From Lachnospiraceae bacterium (GTDB taxonomy: Bacteria > Bacillota > Clostridia > Lachnospirales > Lachnospiraceae): a stretch of 64,000 nucleotides of DNA. The first letter of the stretch is position 1. Every line of letters begins with the position of its first letter. The position numbers were made by a program, and so were the translations under genes. Below, in pieces: positions 35,361 through 45,138 of the stretch. The stretch lies in contig CAAEMT010000033.1 of the NCBI GenBank assembly GCA_900757145.1, forward strand, positions 14,651 to 78,650, in the 5' to 3' direction. The notes under the pieces are model-generated. The model was given only the letters and a program-made list of their open reading frames with translations. It had not been told where the DNA came from and did not search any database.

Positions 35361-37577
35361 CTATATCATCGTATCATCCCGCAGGACTTCAGCCAGATCG
35401 ATCTTTTTTACACCTCTCCAGCCAAGATAGTAGGCAAGCGACACGCTTCCGAGTATTGCCGCCACAAACAAAGCGATCGGCGCAAAAGGCGCTTCTGCAA
35501 GAAACAGCTCCGCTTCAAGATAGCTTGCGCGAAGCATCGCCCCCACCGCGATCACTGCAACAGGCACTGTGATCAGGATAGGGCGGAGGGCAATGACAAG
35601 CCCCTCGATACAGAACATCTTCCGAAGCTCCTTCTGCGTCATGCCTACAGACATATACCGGGCGATCTCCCGTTTTCTCTGACGCACAAAGCCGAGCGTA
35701 TTAGAAAAGATATTGCTGATGCCAATAAGGGCAAGAAGCGCACAAAAACTGCCAAGCACCGTCATCATCCCGCGTATCTGCACCTCATTTGTCTGGCTTT
35801 CACGGATGCGGTTTTCTCCCGTCACACGGTATGCGCCCTGCAGAAGCGAAACAATGGCCTCCTGCGTGTTGTCAAGATCCTCCAGAGATGCCTTTTCTTT
35901 TGCAAGTACACAGATATATGTATCGTTCTGAGATTCTGTCTTCTGACCTGCAAGCTTTTCCCACAGAGATGCCGGAAGAAAATGTACGAGTTCATAAGGA
36001 TCAAGGGAGGCGTATTCTTCTCGCAGTGCAGGCTCTTCCTGCGCATATGCCAGTACAGGAACACTGATCTGCCTGTCTTTGGAGCCATCCGGCAATAGCA
36101 GGCGCTCATCCCCTGTCGCTTTTATATAAGGCATAAATCTCGGATACCTGAAATCAGGGTTTGTGACATCACAGATTTTATTTCTTACAATGACTCCGTC
36201 AAGCTGCGGCGCAATGCCGATCCGGTCGCAATACTGTAAAAAACTCTCATCATCCAAGATGATAACAGGCGCATTGACGTACGTTCCATGCTCCGTCCTC
36301 TTGACAGAAGATTCTTCCGCATGCCGAAAGCCTCCAAGCGCTTTCATTTCTTCACTCATCTCATCGTCTGTGATAAGCGTTCTCGCAGCTTCCTTCTGAT
36401 ACACAATTACATTACGCACATCAGAGATATTTCTGATCTCCTCTGCCTTATCAAATGCTTCGATCGGAGTATCCTTTGCCGTCACCATAATATCCCATAC
36501 ATCCTTATACCGTTCAAAATAAGTCTCTCTGGTGCTGATCTGTGAAAGAGTAAAAAAACAAAGCATCAGCGTAAACGCCATAAAAGAAAGTATGAGCGAC
36601 AGGGACGACATCCGCAGCGCTCTTTTCTGCGCGCAAAGCGCATTGCCTGCCAGCTCCCCCTCCGGTCCGAATAAGAGCGCAAGAAGCCGCTGTCTTTTTT
36701 TGTGCTTTAGCCGAAATCCTCCCGCCGTTTTCATAGCTTCAAGCGGAGTCATACGACTGATCTTTCTGGCAGGGATCCACGCAGAAATACAGATTGTAAG
36801 GGCAGTAATCCCAAGCGTAAGCGCTGCTGCTGCCGGATGACAGCTAAAAACCGCCGGGTGTCTTCCCTCAATTTTACCTTCCAGCAAAAGATTCGACCAT
36901 TGTATCAGCCCCATAGCCGAGAAAGTACCACAGATATTCCCCGCTGCGACAGGAAGAACGCAAAGGCCTGCCGCCTCCTGCAAAAGACAGGAGCGTATCT
37001 GCCGCGGCGCAGCTCCTACACTTGCAAAAATGCCGAACTGGCGTATCCTGGCATTCATGGATACCGCAAAGGCATTATGTATAATTACAATAAGCGAAAA
37101 CGCGGCAAGACACGTAATCAAGATAAAGAGCGGAAATACCATTCTCGGCGCAGTATCCTGCGGTGAGCGGATCAGATAAAGTGCAAGCAGCCCATAATGA
37201 TACGAGACATTCTCTGAAGCGATCCCCAAAGATTTTGCAATCTTTGGCGTATCCTTCAAAACATCCCTCATCTGTTCAAAATAGAGGTCTGCGGTCTGTA
37301 TATTCTCTCCTGCCGCAGTTTCCGTTTTTACGGTCACATCTTTTATACTTGCATAATTCTTTATAAATTCAATCGCTTCCCCATCAAGCTCTGCGTACAG
37401 TCTGCTGTGCCATCCCCCCTCCTCAAGCACTATGCGTTCCGTCTCATATTTCCACATATTATAAAACAGCATACAAAGCAGAGACAGAAGAAACGCCGAG
37501 ATGAAAGCCGCCATCCTTATAGAAAAGCTGGAAGACCTGTTATTCTTCATATAGCTTTTTGAATATTCTCTCCACAT
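35361..37577 (-). CDS. ABC transporter permease, FtsX family
   Basis: Large permease of 738 residues. TM1 lies near residues 20-40, then a first extracellular domain, a block of three helices (about 145-275) and a linker (about 285-315). A second extracellular domain (about 340-600) and a final three-helix block (about 605-720) follow: two FtsX modules as in peptide-sensing/exporting Bce-like or MacB-like systems. Start ATG 37577 follows GGAGG by 8 nt; a GTG 9 nt earlier overlaps the ATPase stop. With the ATPase and two-component genes it likely forms an antimicrobial peptide resistance or envelope stress module. Confidence 0.88.
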   Translation of the reverse strand: MWREYSKSYMKNNRSSSFSIRMAAFISAFLLSLLCMLFYNMWKYETERIVLEEGGWHSRLYAELDGEAIEFIKNYASIKDVTVKTETAAGENIQTADLYFEQMRDVLKDTPKIAKSLGIASENVSYHYGLLALYLIRSPQDTAPRMVFPLFILITCLAAFSLIVIIHNAFAVSMNARIRQFGIFASVGAAPRQIRSCLLQEAAGLCVLPVAAGNICGTFSAMGLIQWSNLLLEGKIEGRHPAVFSCHPAAAALTLGITALTICISAWIPARKISRMTPLEAMKTAGGFRLKHKKRQRLLALLFGPEGELAGNALCAQKRALRMSSLSLILSFMAFTLMLCFFTLSQISTRETYFERYKDVWDIMVTAKDTPIEAFDKAEEIRNISDVRNVIVYQKEAARTLITDDEMSEEMKALGGFRHAEESSVKRTEHGTYVNAPVIILDDESFLQYCDRIGIAPQLDGVIVRNKICDVTNPDFRYPRFMPYIKATGDERLLLPDGSKDRQISVPVLAYAQEEPALREEYASLDPYELVHFLPASLWEKLAGQKTESQNDTYICVLAKEKASLEDLDNTQEAIVSLLQGAYRVTGENRIRESQTNEVQIRGMMTVLGSFCALLALIGISNIFSNTLGFVRQRKREIARYMSVGMTQKELRKMFCIEGLVIALRPILITVPVAVIAVGAMLRASYLEAELFLAEAPFAPIALFVAAILGSVSLAYYLGWRGVKKIDLAEVLRDDTMI

Positions 37578-37582
37578 CTGCG

Positions 37583-38263
37583 TCACCTCCGCCGTTCATC
37601 ATGGATGATACGTCCATCCTCTATCGTGATGATGCGATCAGCCTCCAAAGCAGCTTTTTCATCATGCGTGATCAGCAGAATCGTTTGATCGAGATTGCGG
37701 TTGGACAGTTTCAACATATCAAGCACTTCCCTTGAATTTCTCTGATCAAGATTTCCCGTAGGCTCATCAGCCAAAAGAATCGCAGGGCGATAGATCAGGG
37801 AACGCGCTATCGCAGCCCGCTGCTGCTGTCCCCCGGAGAGCTGTTCAGGCAGTGCGTTTCGTTTATCGCCAAGTCCGAGCGCCTGTATTATTTTTTCAAA
37901 ATATTCCTGATCCGGTTTTCTTCTGTCGAGCAAAAGAGGCATCAAAATGTTTCTCTCTACCGTAAGTGTTGGAATCAGATTAAAAAACTGATAGACAAGC
38001 CCCACCTTTCTTCTTCTAAAAACTGCCGCCTGCGAAGCATTCAGGCCTGAAAGCTCTGTTCCGTCTATGATTACACTCCCTTCAGTCGGCTTATCCACAC
38101 TCCCTAAAATATGCAAAAGTGTCGATTTTCCGGAACCGGATGGCCCTGTAATCGCTACAAATTCTCCTTTTTCCACGGTCAGGTCGATCCCGCCAAGAGC
38201 CGTCACCTGATTTTGGCGGGAACCATATACCTTTCGCACTCCCCTGCAAGTCACAATACTCAT
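37583..38263 (-). CDS. ABC transporter ATP-binding protein (LolD/MacB/BceA type)
   Basis: ATPase of the FtsX exporter. 226 residues from ATG 38263 (AGGAGG 10 nt upstream); the frame extends to 38299 without a better site. Walker A ITGPSGSGKSTLLH, signature LSGGQQQRAAIARSL, Walker B ILLADEPTGNLDQ, H-loop LLITHDE. The GSVIIDGTELSGLN region is typical of the family. It ends 5 nt before the permease start. The sensor kinase gene ends 138 nt upstream. Confidence 0.92.
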   Translation of the reverse strand: MSIVTCRGVRKVYGSRQNQVTALGGIDLTVEKGEFVAITGPSGSGKSTLLHILGSVDKPTEGSVIIDGTELSGLNASQAAVFRRRKVGLVYQFFNLIPTLTVERNILMPLLLDRRKPDQEYFEKIIQALGLGDKRNALPEQLSGGQQQRAAIARSLIYRPAILLADEPTGNLDQRNSREVLDMLKLSNRNLDQTILLITHDEKAALEADRIITIEDGRIIHDERRR

Positions 38264-38401
38264 ACATTCGTATCCTCCTGTTCTGTCATACTGCAGCAAA
38301 TTTCTTTATGCCTTCACAGCTGCTTCCTGATATACTGCGGTATCGTCACAGTCTTTCTTTTTATCTGCTGCTTTTTTATCATAGCAGATGAAAATGACAG
38401 T

Positions 38402-39580
38402 TTAGTGACTGTAAATACGGATCTCAAAGCATGCGCCGCCTGACGGTCTGTTTTTTGCACGTATCGTTCCATTCTGCCGTTCTATAATCTCCTTTGCCAG
38501 GGCAAGACCAATTCCAATCCCGCCCTCACCTGCATTTTTTCCTCTATAAAACCGCTCAAAAAGATGCGGTATATCTTCTTTCGCGAATCCTTCCCCTTCA
38601 TCCCATATCGCGATTTCTGTGTACAGCGGATTTTGTCCATAGGTACAGTAAATAGTCCCCCCCTTATTATGCTCCATACAATTTTTCATCAGGTTGCTGA
38701 CTGCTTCCATTGTCCAGTCAAGATCTGCCGTAACAGCCATCTCCCCGTTTTCCGGAATATCGACCGTAACGTTTGCCGCTGTCAGCAATTCCTGCAGATT
38801 ATCTGCTGCTAGGACAAGAAGTGTAAAAATATCCGTCCTCTCCTTTTTCAAATGCAGTGTCCCCGCATCAAGTCTCGATAATAAAAGCAAAGATTCCTCA
38901 AGCCGCATAAGTCTCCCCAGCTGCTTTTGCATCTGACAAAGCGCTTTTTCACCGTTCTCCTGCTTTATCATCTGGAGCGACAGGGACATTGCCGTGATCG
39001 GTGTTTTTATCTGGTGCGCGATGTTGGAAAGGTTTTTTGCAAACTCATTTTTCGCCTGTACCGCAGCGTCCCTTGTCCGGTAAAGAAACGTCACCGTTTT
39101 GTATATTTCATCCTCCAGCCTCGAAAATTCATCTTCACCGGAAACAGTCAATGTTCCTGCTTTTCCGGTGTTCACCTGCTCCAGATACCGCTCCAGCGTT
39201 CGTATCCGTTTCGCTTCTTTTTTATTTCTATATAAAAAAGTCCCCGCAAAAAGAAAAGCGCCTGCCAAAAACACAACGGCTGCGCCCGGAAAAATTGTTT
39301 TATAAACAGGGTTCCAGAAATCCGATACCTGATATCCCTATCTTGAAAGCGCCTCCTGCCCTTTTGCGCCTCCCTGTGTTGTGTATTCTTTAAGCGTCTG
39401 CAAAAGCACTTCCCCTGCCTTCTCATCTTTTGCCAGTACCTCCGCGCATATCCCGTCAAGCACCGCAAAGGAAGCCCTGCTGTCATAAACACAGACAAGC
39501 ACAGCAGTAAGCGCCGCGACAAGCAAACTGACAGCTAAGGCTGTGCCTGACGTCATTACTATATTTTTCCGGCTGTTCAT
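38402..39580 (-). pseudogene. Sensor histidine kinase interrupted by an in-frame TAG
   Basis: Reading from ATG 39580 (GGAGG 7 nt upstream, ATGA overlap with the response regulator stop), 80 codons are followed by TAG at 39340-39338. The same frame then continues without other change to 38402. The combined protein would have TM1 (about 8-30), a short outer domain, TM2 (about 100-120), HAMP-like linker, HisKA with NIAHQIKTP and an ATPase domain with GIGIGLALAKEI. A single C-to-T change (CAG to TAG) explains it. The downstream part could start at GTG 39274 and would retain a cytoplasmic kinase. Sequencing error, true decay or readthrough cannot be told apart here. Confidence 0.75.
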
Positions 39581-40254
39581 ATCGTATCCTCCATGCGGTA
39601 CCCCACGCTTCTGACTGTTTTCAGACAAAGCGGCTGCTTCAGTTTTTCTCTCAGCCGCTTGATCGTGACGGTCAGGGTATTGTCGTTCACATAGCTGCCC
39701 TTCGCATCCCATATATGGCCTAATATCATTTCCCTTGTAAGCGTTCTGCCTTTATTCTGCATCAGATACAGAAGTACCTGATACTCTGCCCCACTTAAGC
39801 CTACTTCTTCCCCATGCAGAAAAACCATTCTTTTACTCTGATCGACGGAAATACCGTCACAGGACAAATACTGCACCTCTGCATGTTTGCTTCTGCGAAG
39901 CAGCGCCAAAATACGCGAATGCAAAACCGCCAATTCAAACGGCTTAACTACGTAATCATCCGCACCGCTTTGAAATCCCTCGACAATATCATCAGAGTCA
40001 CCGCGGACAGTGAGGAAAATAATGGGGAGCTCCTTCCAGCGCCTGCGTATTTTCCTGCACATTTCTCTGCCGGTGCCGTCCGGCATATTCCAATCAAGCA
40101 ATACAAGCGACGGTATCCGGCTTTGCAGCCTGCTTTCAAGCCCCACAAATGTGCCGCATACCGTCACTTTAAAATTCCTCTGTTCCAGATACTCTCTGAC
40201 TGCATCAGCGATCGCACCGTCATCCTCAGCATAATATATCTCCATCATTTTCAT
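39577..40254 (-). CDS. OmpR-family response regulator
   Basis: 225 residues. Receiver domain (1-120) with YYAEDDGAIADAV, phosphoacceptor D in LVLLDWNMPDG (about 54), the T in FLTVRG and K in VVKPFELAVL. Winged-helix DNA-binding domain (about 128-225) with REMILGHIWDAKGSYVNDNT and TIKRLREKLKQ. Partner of the interrupted kinase and probable regulator of the adjacent ABC exporter. The stop overlaps the kinase start by 3 nt. No promoter was assigned. Confidence 0.92.
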   Translation of the reverse strand: MKMMEIYYAEDDGAIADAVREYLEQRNFKVTVCGTFVGLESRLQSRIPSLVLLDWNMPDGTGREMCRKIRRRWKELPIIFLTVRGDSDDIVEGFQSGADDYVVKPFELAVLHSRILALLRRSKHAEVQYLSCDGISVDQSKRMVFLHGEEVGLSGAEYQVLLYLMQNKGRTLTREMILGHIWDAKGSYVNDNTLTVTIKRLREKLKQPLCLKTVRSVGYRMEDTI

Positions 40255-40301
40255 CTACCTGTCCTGTTTTTTTGTTCTTTTGTTTCTTTTTTTCCAGCTG
40301 G

Positions 40302-41441
40302 TCAAATTCCTTTGCTCTCTGCCGCTTGATACATCCTCAAAATATCCTCAAGCGTAGCTGCAAGATTTTCTCTGCTGAAATGTCTGGACACCTGATAATC
40401 CTGAGCCTGCCTGTTAATGGAAAACAACGCTGTAACGCCCATTTCGTAAGCCCTATGGACTCCCTCGCCAATACTTCCTGCCACAACTACAACCGGAACC
40501 TTCTTTTTTGCCGCTCTCCTAGATATTCCGATCACAGCTTTTCCTTCCAGACTCTGGCTGTCAAATCTTCCTTCCCCCGTAATTACAAGATCCGCATGCG
40601 CAAGCCTCGACTCAAAATCTACAAGATCTAAGACAAGATCGATCCCCGATATCAGTTCTCCTTTAAGAAACGCCTGTATTCCGGCGCCCATTCCTCCCGC
40701 TGCTCCTGCCCCAGGAATACGGATAACATCATACCCGATCAGCCTGCTCAGATATTCCCCTATATAGTGTAAATTATCATCCAGCAGCTTTACCTGTTTT
40801 GCATCAGCGCCTTTTTGCGGCGCAAAAACAAACGCCGCTCCGTGTTCGCCGCAAAGAGGGTTCTCAATATCACACATTGCTCTTACCCTTACTCCTTGCA
40901 GCCTTTTTTTCACTTTTTCCATATCAATCCCAGCAATGTCTTTGAGATTTCCTCCGACAGGCACAAACTGCGTTCCATCCGCTTTTCTGAAACAAACGCC
41001 CAGCGCAGCAGCCATTCCGCAGCCGCAGTCATTCGTACAGCTTCCTCCAAGTCCTACGATCAGATCATCACAGCCATTTTCTATAGCATGAAGAATCATT
41101 TCTCCTACTCCATACGTTGTCGTCAGAAGAGGATTCTCTCTGCCCTGTACCTGAGGAAGTCCGGCTGCCTGCGCCATTTCAATAATAGCCTGTCTACCTT
41201 TTCGCACATAGTGGACAGGAATACGTTCCATATAAGCATTATGTACAAAAAGCGATACCTTCTCTGCGTCAAGAGCCTCCAGAAAACAGTCCACTGTTCC
41301 CTCGCCCCCATCTGCAACCGGTATCTTATCTACTTCACAGTCCGGAAAGATGTCCCGAATTTTCTTTTCGGCAATCTCGCAGATCTCTTTCGCCTGCAAA
41401 GTTCCCTTAAATGAGTCTGGTATAACGATGCATTTTCGCAT
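40302..41441 (-). CDS. Glycerate kinase (GarK/GlxK family)
   Basis: ATP-dependent phosphorylation of glycerate, 379 residues, family length. Motifs: MRKCIVIPDSFKGTLQA at the start, PVADGGEGTVDCFLEAL near 43, IVGLGGSCTNDCGCGMAAAL near 122, IRIPGAGAAGGMGAGIQAFL near 240, VITGEGRFDSQSLEGK near 285. It produces 2- or 3-phosphoglycerate for glycolysis. It stands alone. Purine or glyoxylate metabolism may supply glycerate, but no such genes adjoin it. AGGAG is 11 nt before the ATG. Confidence 0.93.
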   Translation of the reverse strand: MRKCIVIPDSFKGTLQAKEICEIAEKKIRDIFPDCEVDKIPVADGGEGTVDCFLEALDAEKVSLFVHNAYMERIPVHYVRKGRQAIIEMAQAAGLPQVQGRENPLLTTTYGVGEMILHAIENGCDDLIVGLGGSCTNDCGCGMAAALGVCFRKADGTQFVPVGGNLKDIAGIDMEKVKKRLQGVRVRAMCDIENPLCGEHGAAFVFAPQKGADAKQVKLLDDNLHYIGEYLSRLIGYDVIRIPGAGAAGGMGAGIQAFLKGELISGIDLVLDLVDFESRLAHADLVITGEGRFDSQSLEGKAVIGISRRAAKKKVPVVVVAGSIGEGVHRAYEMGVTALFSINRQAQDYQVSRHFSRENLAATLEDILRMYQAAESKGI

Positions 41442-41601
41442 TGTTTTCTTTGCTCCTGTTCTTCCGCGTTGGATTTTTCTATCTATTTTCTTCTGATAAC
41501 GGTTCAGTTTTGTTTAGCATGATTTAATTTTATTCAACTGCTTACACTGCATTGTTAAAAATGATCTTTTCTTGCGCCGCGCCTTGTTACAATATCTTGA
41601 A

Positions 41602-42262
41602 TTAACCCTTTGAGATTCTTCCTACAGAGTTTTCTACCATATAGCGAACAATCCAATCCGGTGTAAAAAGCTGGGTTGCTGCCGTAATTCGCTCTTTTGT
41701 GATTTTTATATTCTTTTTCTGTTTTGCATAGGTATCGTCATTTAATTCTGTATTGTAATACTGATACAGCCAATCGATACTCTCCGCCTGTTCGGTTAGA
41801 TTACCTTCTTCATTCAGTGTGGAGACATTAAAATCTTCTTCCGGAATTCCGGTTTCTGGATTTACCAACATATTTCTGCTCCATTTTTCCTTCTTTTTCG
41901 GTGGAAAGTACACGAACTCGGTACTGCTTCAAATCCACGAGACTCAATCTGAGATACCGCCTTCTTCTCTGCTCGCACTGTCTTCGATTCAGTGTCACTT
42001 CCGTTCCGGCAATCGTCTTATATACTTCAAAATCAGCCCCCTTTGTAATAGGAGCACTGCATAATGTTTCTGTAATACCGAGCATGCCTGCTTTGTCTGT
42101 AACCGAATCAATCAGTTTTTTTCTTGCTTCTATAGCAAATTTTTTATTACATTTTTGTTCATGTACTTTTTCCTCCAACTTAATAGTTCTGAGACCATCT
42201 ATTGGACTCTTATAGTTCCTTAGAGACCATCTGTCAGTTCTATAGAGACCTTTAAAGACCAT
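41602..42262 (-). pseudogene. Remnant of a PglX/BREX-type adenine DNA methyltransferase
   Basis: Two overlapping minus-strand frames together show PglX-like pieces. In the upstream frame (41828-42262), KKFAIEARKKLIDSVTDKAG and GTEVTLNRRQCEQRR belong to the N-terminus, and RVRVLSTEKEGKMEQKYV to a region normally about 100 residues further on. In the downstream frame (41602-41913), SIDWLYQYYNTELND and AATQLFTPDWIVRYMVENSV are the segment just before the methyltransferase catalytic core. The catalytic NPPY part is absent. Frameshift plus internal deletions and a stop after ENSVGRISKG mean that it is dead. Confidence 0.7.
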
Positions 42263-42287
42263 CTATCTAATTCTTTCAAGACCATTA

Positions 42288-43587
42288 TCAGTCATTTTTT
42301 AACTTATATTTTGTCTTAGGATCATTTCCAAATTTTTCAATCAATTGTTTTTCCTGCATATGATCAATAATCTTTCTTGTTGCTGATCTGGCTTTATACC
42401 CGCACAACTCTGTAGCCTTTTTCATGCTGATATTTCCATATGCTTTTAAATAAGCTATAATCCGTTGCTCTTTGTCAACTGCTAAACCTTCCTGAGTTTC
42501 TTCTCTCCTCAGATCAGCAGCTCCCGGAATGTATACCACCTGTCCCACTTCAAGCTGCAATGTCACTTGTTCTGATCGTAAGGAGATATCATACACCGGT
42601 TTTTCCCAGTTCTGCTCTTTCCATGCTTTACGACGACAATTCCACGTTTCCCATAATAATTTGCATGTACCAACGCATTGGCTACTGCCTCGCTAAGTGC
42701 ATCATGTACATCCACTCGGTCCACACGTACCCCATCTCTCCGGTTAACAAAAGGTACTGCCACATCATCATCCATTCGATTCGTCACTTTATAGAAAAAA
42801 TCGAACAGATTTCCGCTCCAATCTCCTTCATTGGAGTGTGTTCGGTACAACCAACGCACCATTTTATCGTCACATTCTTCTCTGTAATTCAAAAAATAAT
42901 ATGGGAATACATCGGTAATTCGATCCGCATCTCCAAACATCAAAAATCCTGCAACAGTAGGCGACACAGAACCTTTCTTATTCTTTGCGGCTGCTTTTAA
43001 TTTGATCAAAAATTCATCTTTCAACAGCTTATTCCAAGGATGACATTCATGGAGCTGTTCAAAAATCACACGATAGTCCTTGATTGTATCGGCATTTAAT
43101 GCATCCAGATCTATCTCTTCTAAAACTTCTGAATCCACAGAGATATCTCTCTGATCTGCAAACATGGCTCTGACCGCAGCTTCTGTACACAAAAATCTCC
43201 GCCAAAATCTCTTCGGTAAGTACCTCTCATAGGATCTGTTCCAATATATACAGGCTTATCATGACGATTTGCAGCAGGAATATCGATTTCCAGAATTATC
43301 TTTTCCTCATGCTCCACAACTTTTACATGGTGATTCAAGAGGATGTTTTTCGAGATCTTATTTTTATCGTTAATAACGCTCCAGAAGTTCTTCTGATCTT
43401 TTGTAATCTGTCTGTTAATCCATTCACAGTAAAGGAATCTCTGTGTTCCCTTACACCAAGAAGTATCGTTCCGCCATCAGTATTGCAAATGCCGAATAGG
43501 TCTCCCTATACTCTCTGGGAGACCTCCTTCTGCTAATTTGCATTCACACTCATGTTTTTCATCTAGTTGTAATGTATTCAAAGACAT
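42288..43587 (-). pseudogene. Broken AlbA_2/Schlafen-type ATP-binding protein
   Basis: Several frames read in order on the minus strand. CECKLAEGGLPESI (43587-43500) is the AlbA_2/AAA_4 start. A piece then continues as ETYSAFA and GTILLGV only if single bases are restored at two places. Next come KIILEIDIPAANRHDKPVYI (about 43300), FLMFGDADRITDVFPYYFLN and ALSEAVANALVHANYYGKRG (GHKL-like ATPase region). Finally a C-terminal winged helix (GNISMKKATELCGYKARSAT) lies at 42288-42596. At least three frameshifts and a deletion around 42.6 kb. Such proteins often sit in defence islands. Confidence 0.7.
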
Positions 43588-43609
43588 GTCAGGCGACATT
43601 ATCAAAAGA

Positions 43610-44329
43610 TCAGCCCACGAAAGAAAAACTTCCTGTAATTTCCTGCAGCTTATGTTCTGCACTCTCCGGCATTCCGACATATCCGCCTAGCTCAACGAGC
43701 AGAGATCCTGTTCCGGATGGAATTGCATAAAACGTCTGAATCTGATTCACGCCGTTTATCTCCTGTTCGATATAGACACTTTTCGTTGCTGTGCCATTTG
43801 CGCCAAAATACGTATCCTGCACTTCTACTCCGTCTATTCCTGACTGAAGAGCAAGTCCTTCTGCAAGCGTTTCTGCACTCATATCAGAATGTATCTGAAC
43901 TGACATATAGACCGGTGCCGCAAGTGTTTCTGACGTTCGGTAGGAAAATCTATCTCCATCCCCTGTATCATCTAGTACAAAAACAGTCGGATCATATGTA
44001 CAGGAATATCCCAAAGGACTGTCATATTGGACACTTCCTGCCTCTTCTGACGGATATGACGGAATCTCTGTATTTGATCCGTCCGTACTGGAAACATCAG
44101 AAAAATCTTCCTGAGAGTCTGAGGAATCAGGGCTCTGCGTCTCTGCTTGCGTTGTCTGAATGTCCGATGTGTTACTCTCCGGCATCGCTTCTGTTGTTGG
44201 GGCAGTCGTCTGAATTTCTGTTTCTTTTTTCGCCTCAGTCATCTCCGATGCTTCCTTCTTTGCGGAACAGCCTGACAGGACTGCCGCACAAACGATAATC
44301 CCTAAAAGCATTAATTTGTTTTTCTTCAT
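43610..44329 (-). CDS. Putative lipoprotein of unknown function
   Basis: 239 residues. Signal peptide with lipobox AVLSGC (cysteine at residue 21), then a Thr/Ser/Glu/Gln-rich low-complexity linker (about 25-95) and a compact domain (about 98-239). The domain starts VQYDSPLGYSCTYDPTVFVL, contains the AETLAEGLALQSGIDGVEVQ helix, and ends FYAIPSGTGSLLVELGGYVG. This looks like a PsbP-like or stress-lipoprotein fold, but no family is claimed. GGAGG lies 7 nt before the ATG. It stands alone, next to the decayed defence genes. Confidence 0.8.
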   Translation of the reverse strand: MKKNKLMLLGIIVCAAVLSGCSAKKEASEMTEAKKETEIQTTAPTTEAMPESNTSDIQTTQAETQSPDSSDSQEDFSDVSSTDGSNTEIPSYPSEEAGSVQYDSPLGYSCTYDPTVFVLDDTGDGDRFSYRTSETLAAPVYMSVQIHSDMSAETLAEGLALQSGIDGVEVQDTYFGANGTATKSVYIEQEINGVNQIQTFYAIPSGTGSLLVELGGYVGMPESAEHKLQEITGSFSFVG

Positions 44330-44678
44330 ATCCGTTCCTCCAACTCATCATTTTTATATGCAGCTCTCTTGCAATCATTTTGTCATATTGTCGCAAATTC
44401 TCTATACATCTATGTTTAGAGTACAAGACGCAATATTCCAAGAATGAGCAAATGCACAGGGTAAAAAACATAGAAAAACCATTTTGAAAATACTGTGGAT
44501 TTTTTTCCGCTTTTACCGTTATAGAAGAAAATACAACACTAATACGATTTTATTTTATCATGAAGCTCCAATGCTGTCATTCGTTTTCTCAAACAGACAC
44601 ATACAAAAACCACCTTCCAGTATCATTTTTCCATACTGTGAAGGTGATTTTTGTATATTACAGATCATTCATATTTTC
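44330..44678. other. Gene-free gap with one terminator
   Basis: 349 bases between the lipoprotein gene and flavodoxin gene. Apart from the terminator at 44603-44645 and AT-rich sequence that probably holds the lipoprotein promoter, no coding region, repeat or RNA element was recognised. Confidence 0.6.
44603..44645 (-). terminator. Terminator after the flavodoxin operon
   Basis: Minus strand CACCTTCACAGTAT pairs with ATACTGGAAGGTG (one bulged A), 9-nt loop with AAAAA, followed by GTTTTTG. It lies 34 nt after the flavodoxin stop. A T run also follows on the plus strand, so it may act in both directions. Confidence 0.8.
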
Positions 44679-45107
44679 TTATGCTTCTGTCAGCTTTTCT
44701 CCCAGTTTTTCACACTGCTTCAATCCTTCGTCATCCGGCATTTCATTGCATATCACACTATCGCATGCCAATTGGATTCCTGCATTTTTGCATCTTTCTT
44801 CCCAGCTTCGCATCCATTCTCCATCTCCCCAGCCATAAGAGCCAAACAGCGCAATTTGTTTCCCACTAAGTGAGTTTTCGCAGGATTCAAACATGGGTTC
44901 AAATTCACTTTCTTCCAAAACCTCATCTCCCATAGCCGGGCAGCCAAATGCTGCCCCGTCGTATTCCTGCAGCAGCTCTGCACGGAAGTCCTCACAGGAA
45001 TACAAGACGCCTTCCGCATTTTTATTTTTGATCCCCTGTAACACTGCATTTGCCATTGCCTCAGTATTACCCGTTCCGCTCCAATATACAACTGCTATTT
45101 TACTCAT
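44679..45107 (-). CDS. Flavodoxin
   Basis: FMN electron carrier of 142 residues, short-chain type. FMN phosphate loop VVYWSGTGNTEAMANA (about 6-21), second loop FGCPAMGDEVLEESEF (about 55-70), third FGSYGWGDGEWM (about 88-99). It replaces ferredoxin when iron is short. It is the last gene of the operon with DUF2325 and DUF3793 under metal-responsive operators, which fits iron-starvation expression. CAGGAGG precedes the ATG. Confidence 0.93.
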   Translation of the reverse strand: MSKIAVVYWSGTGNTEAMANAVLQGIKNKNAEGVLYSCEDFRAELLQEYDGAAFGCPAMGDEVLEESEFEPMFESCENSLSGKQIALFGSYGWGDGEWMRSWEERCKNAGIQLACDSVICNEMPDDEGLKQCEKLGEKLTEA

Positions 45108-45138
45108 ATTAATCCTCCTGAAAATATAATTGTTTATG

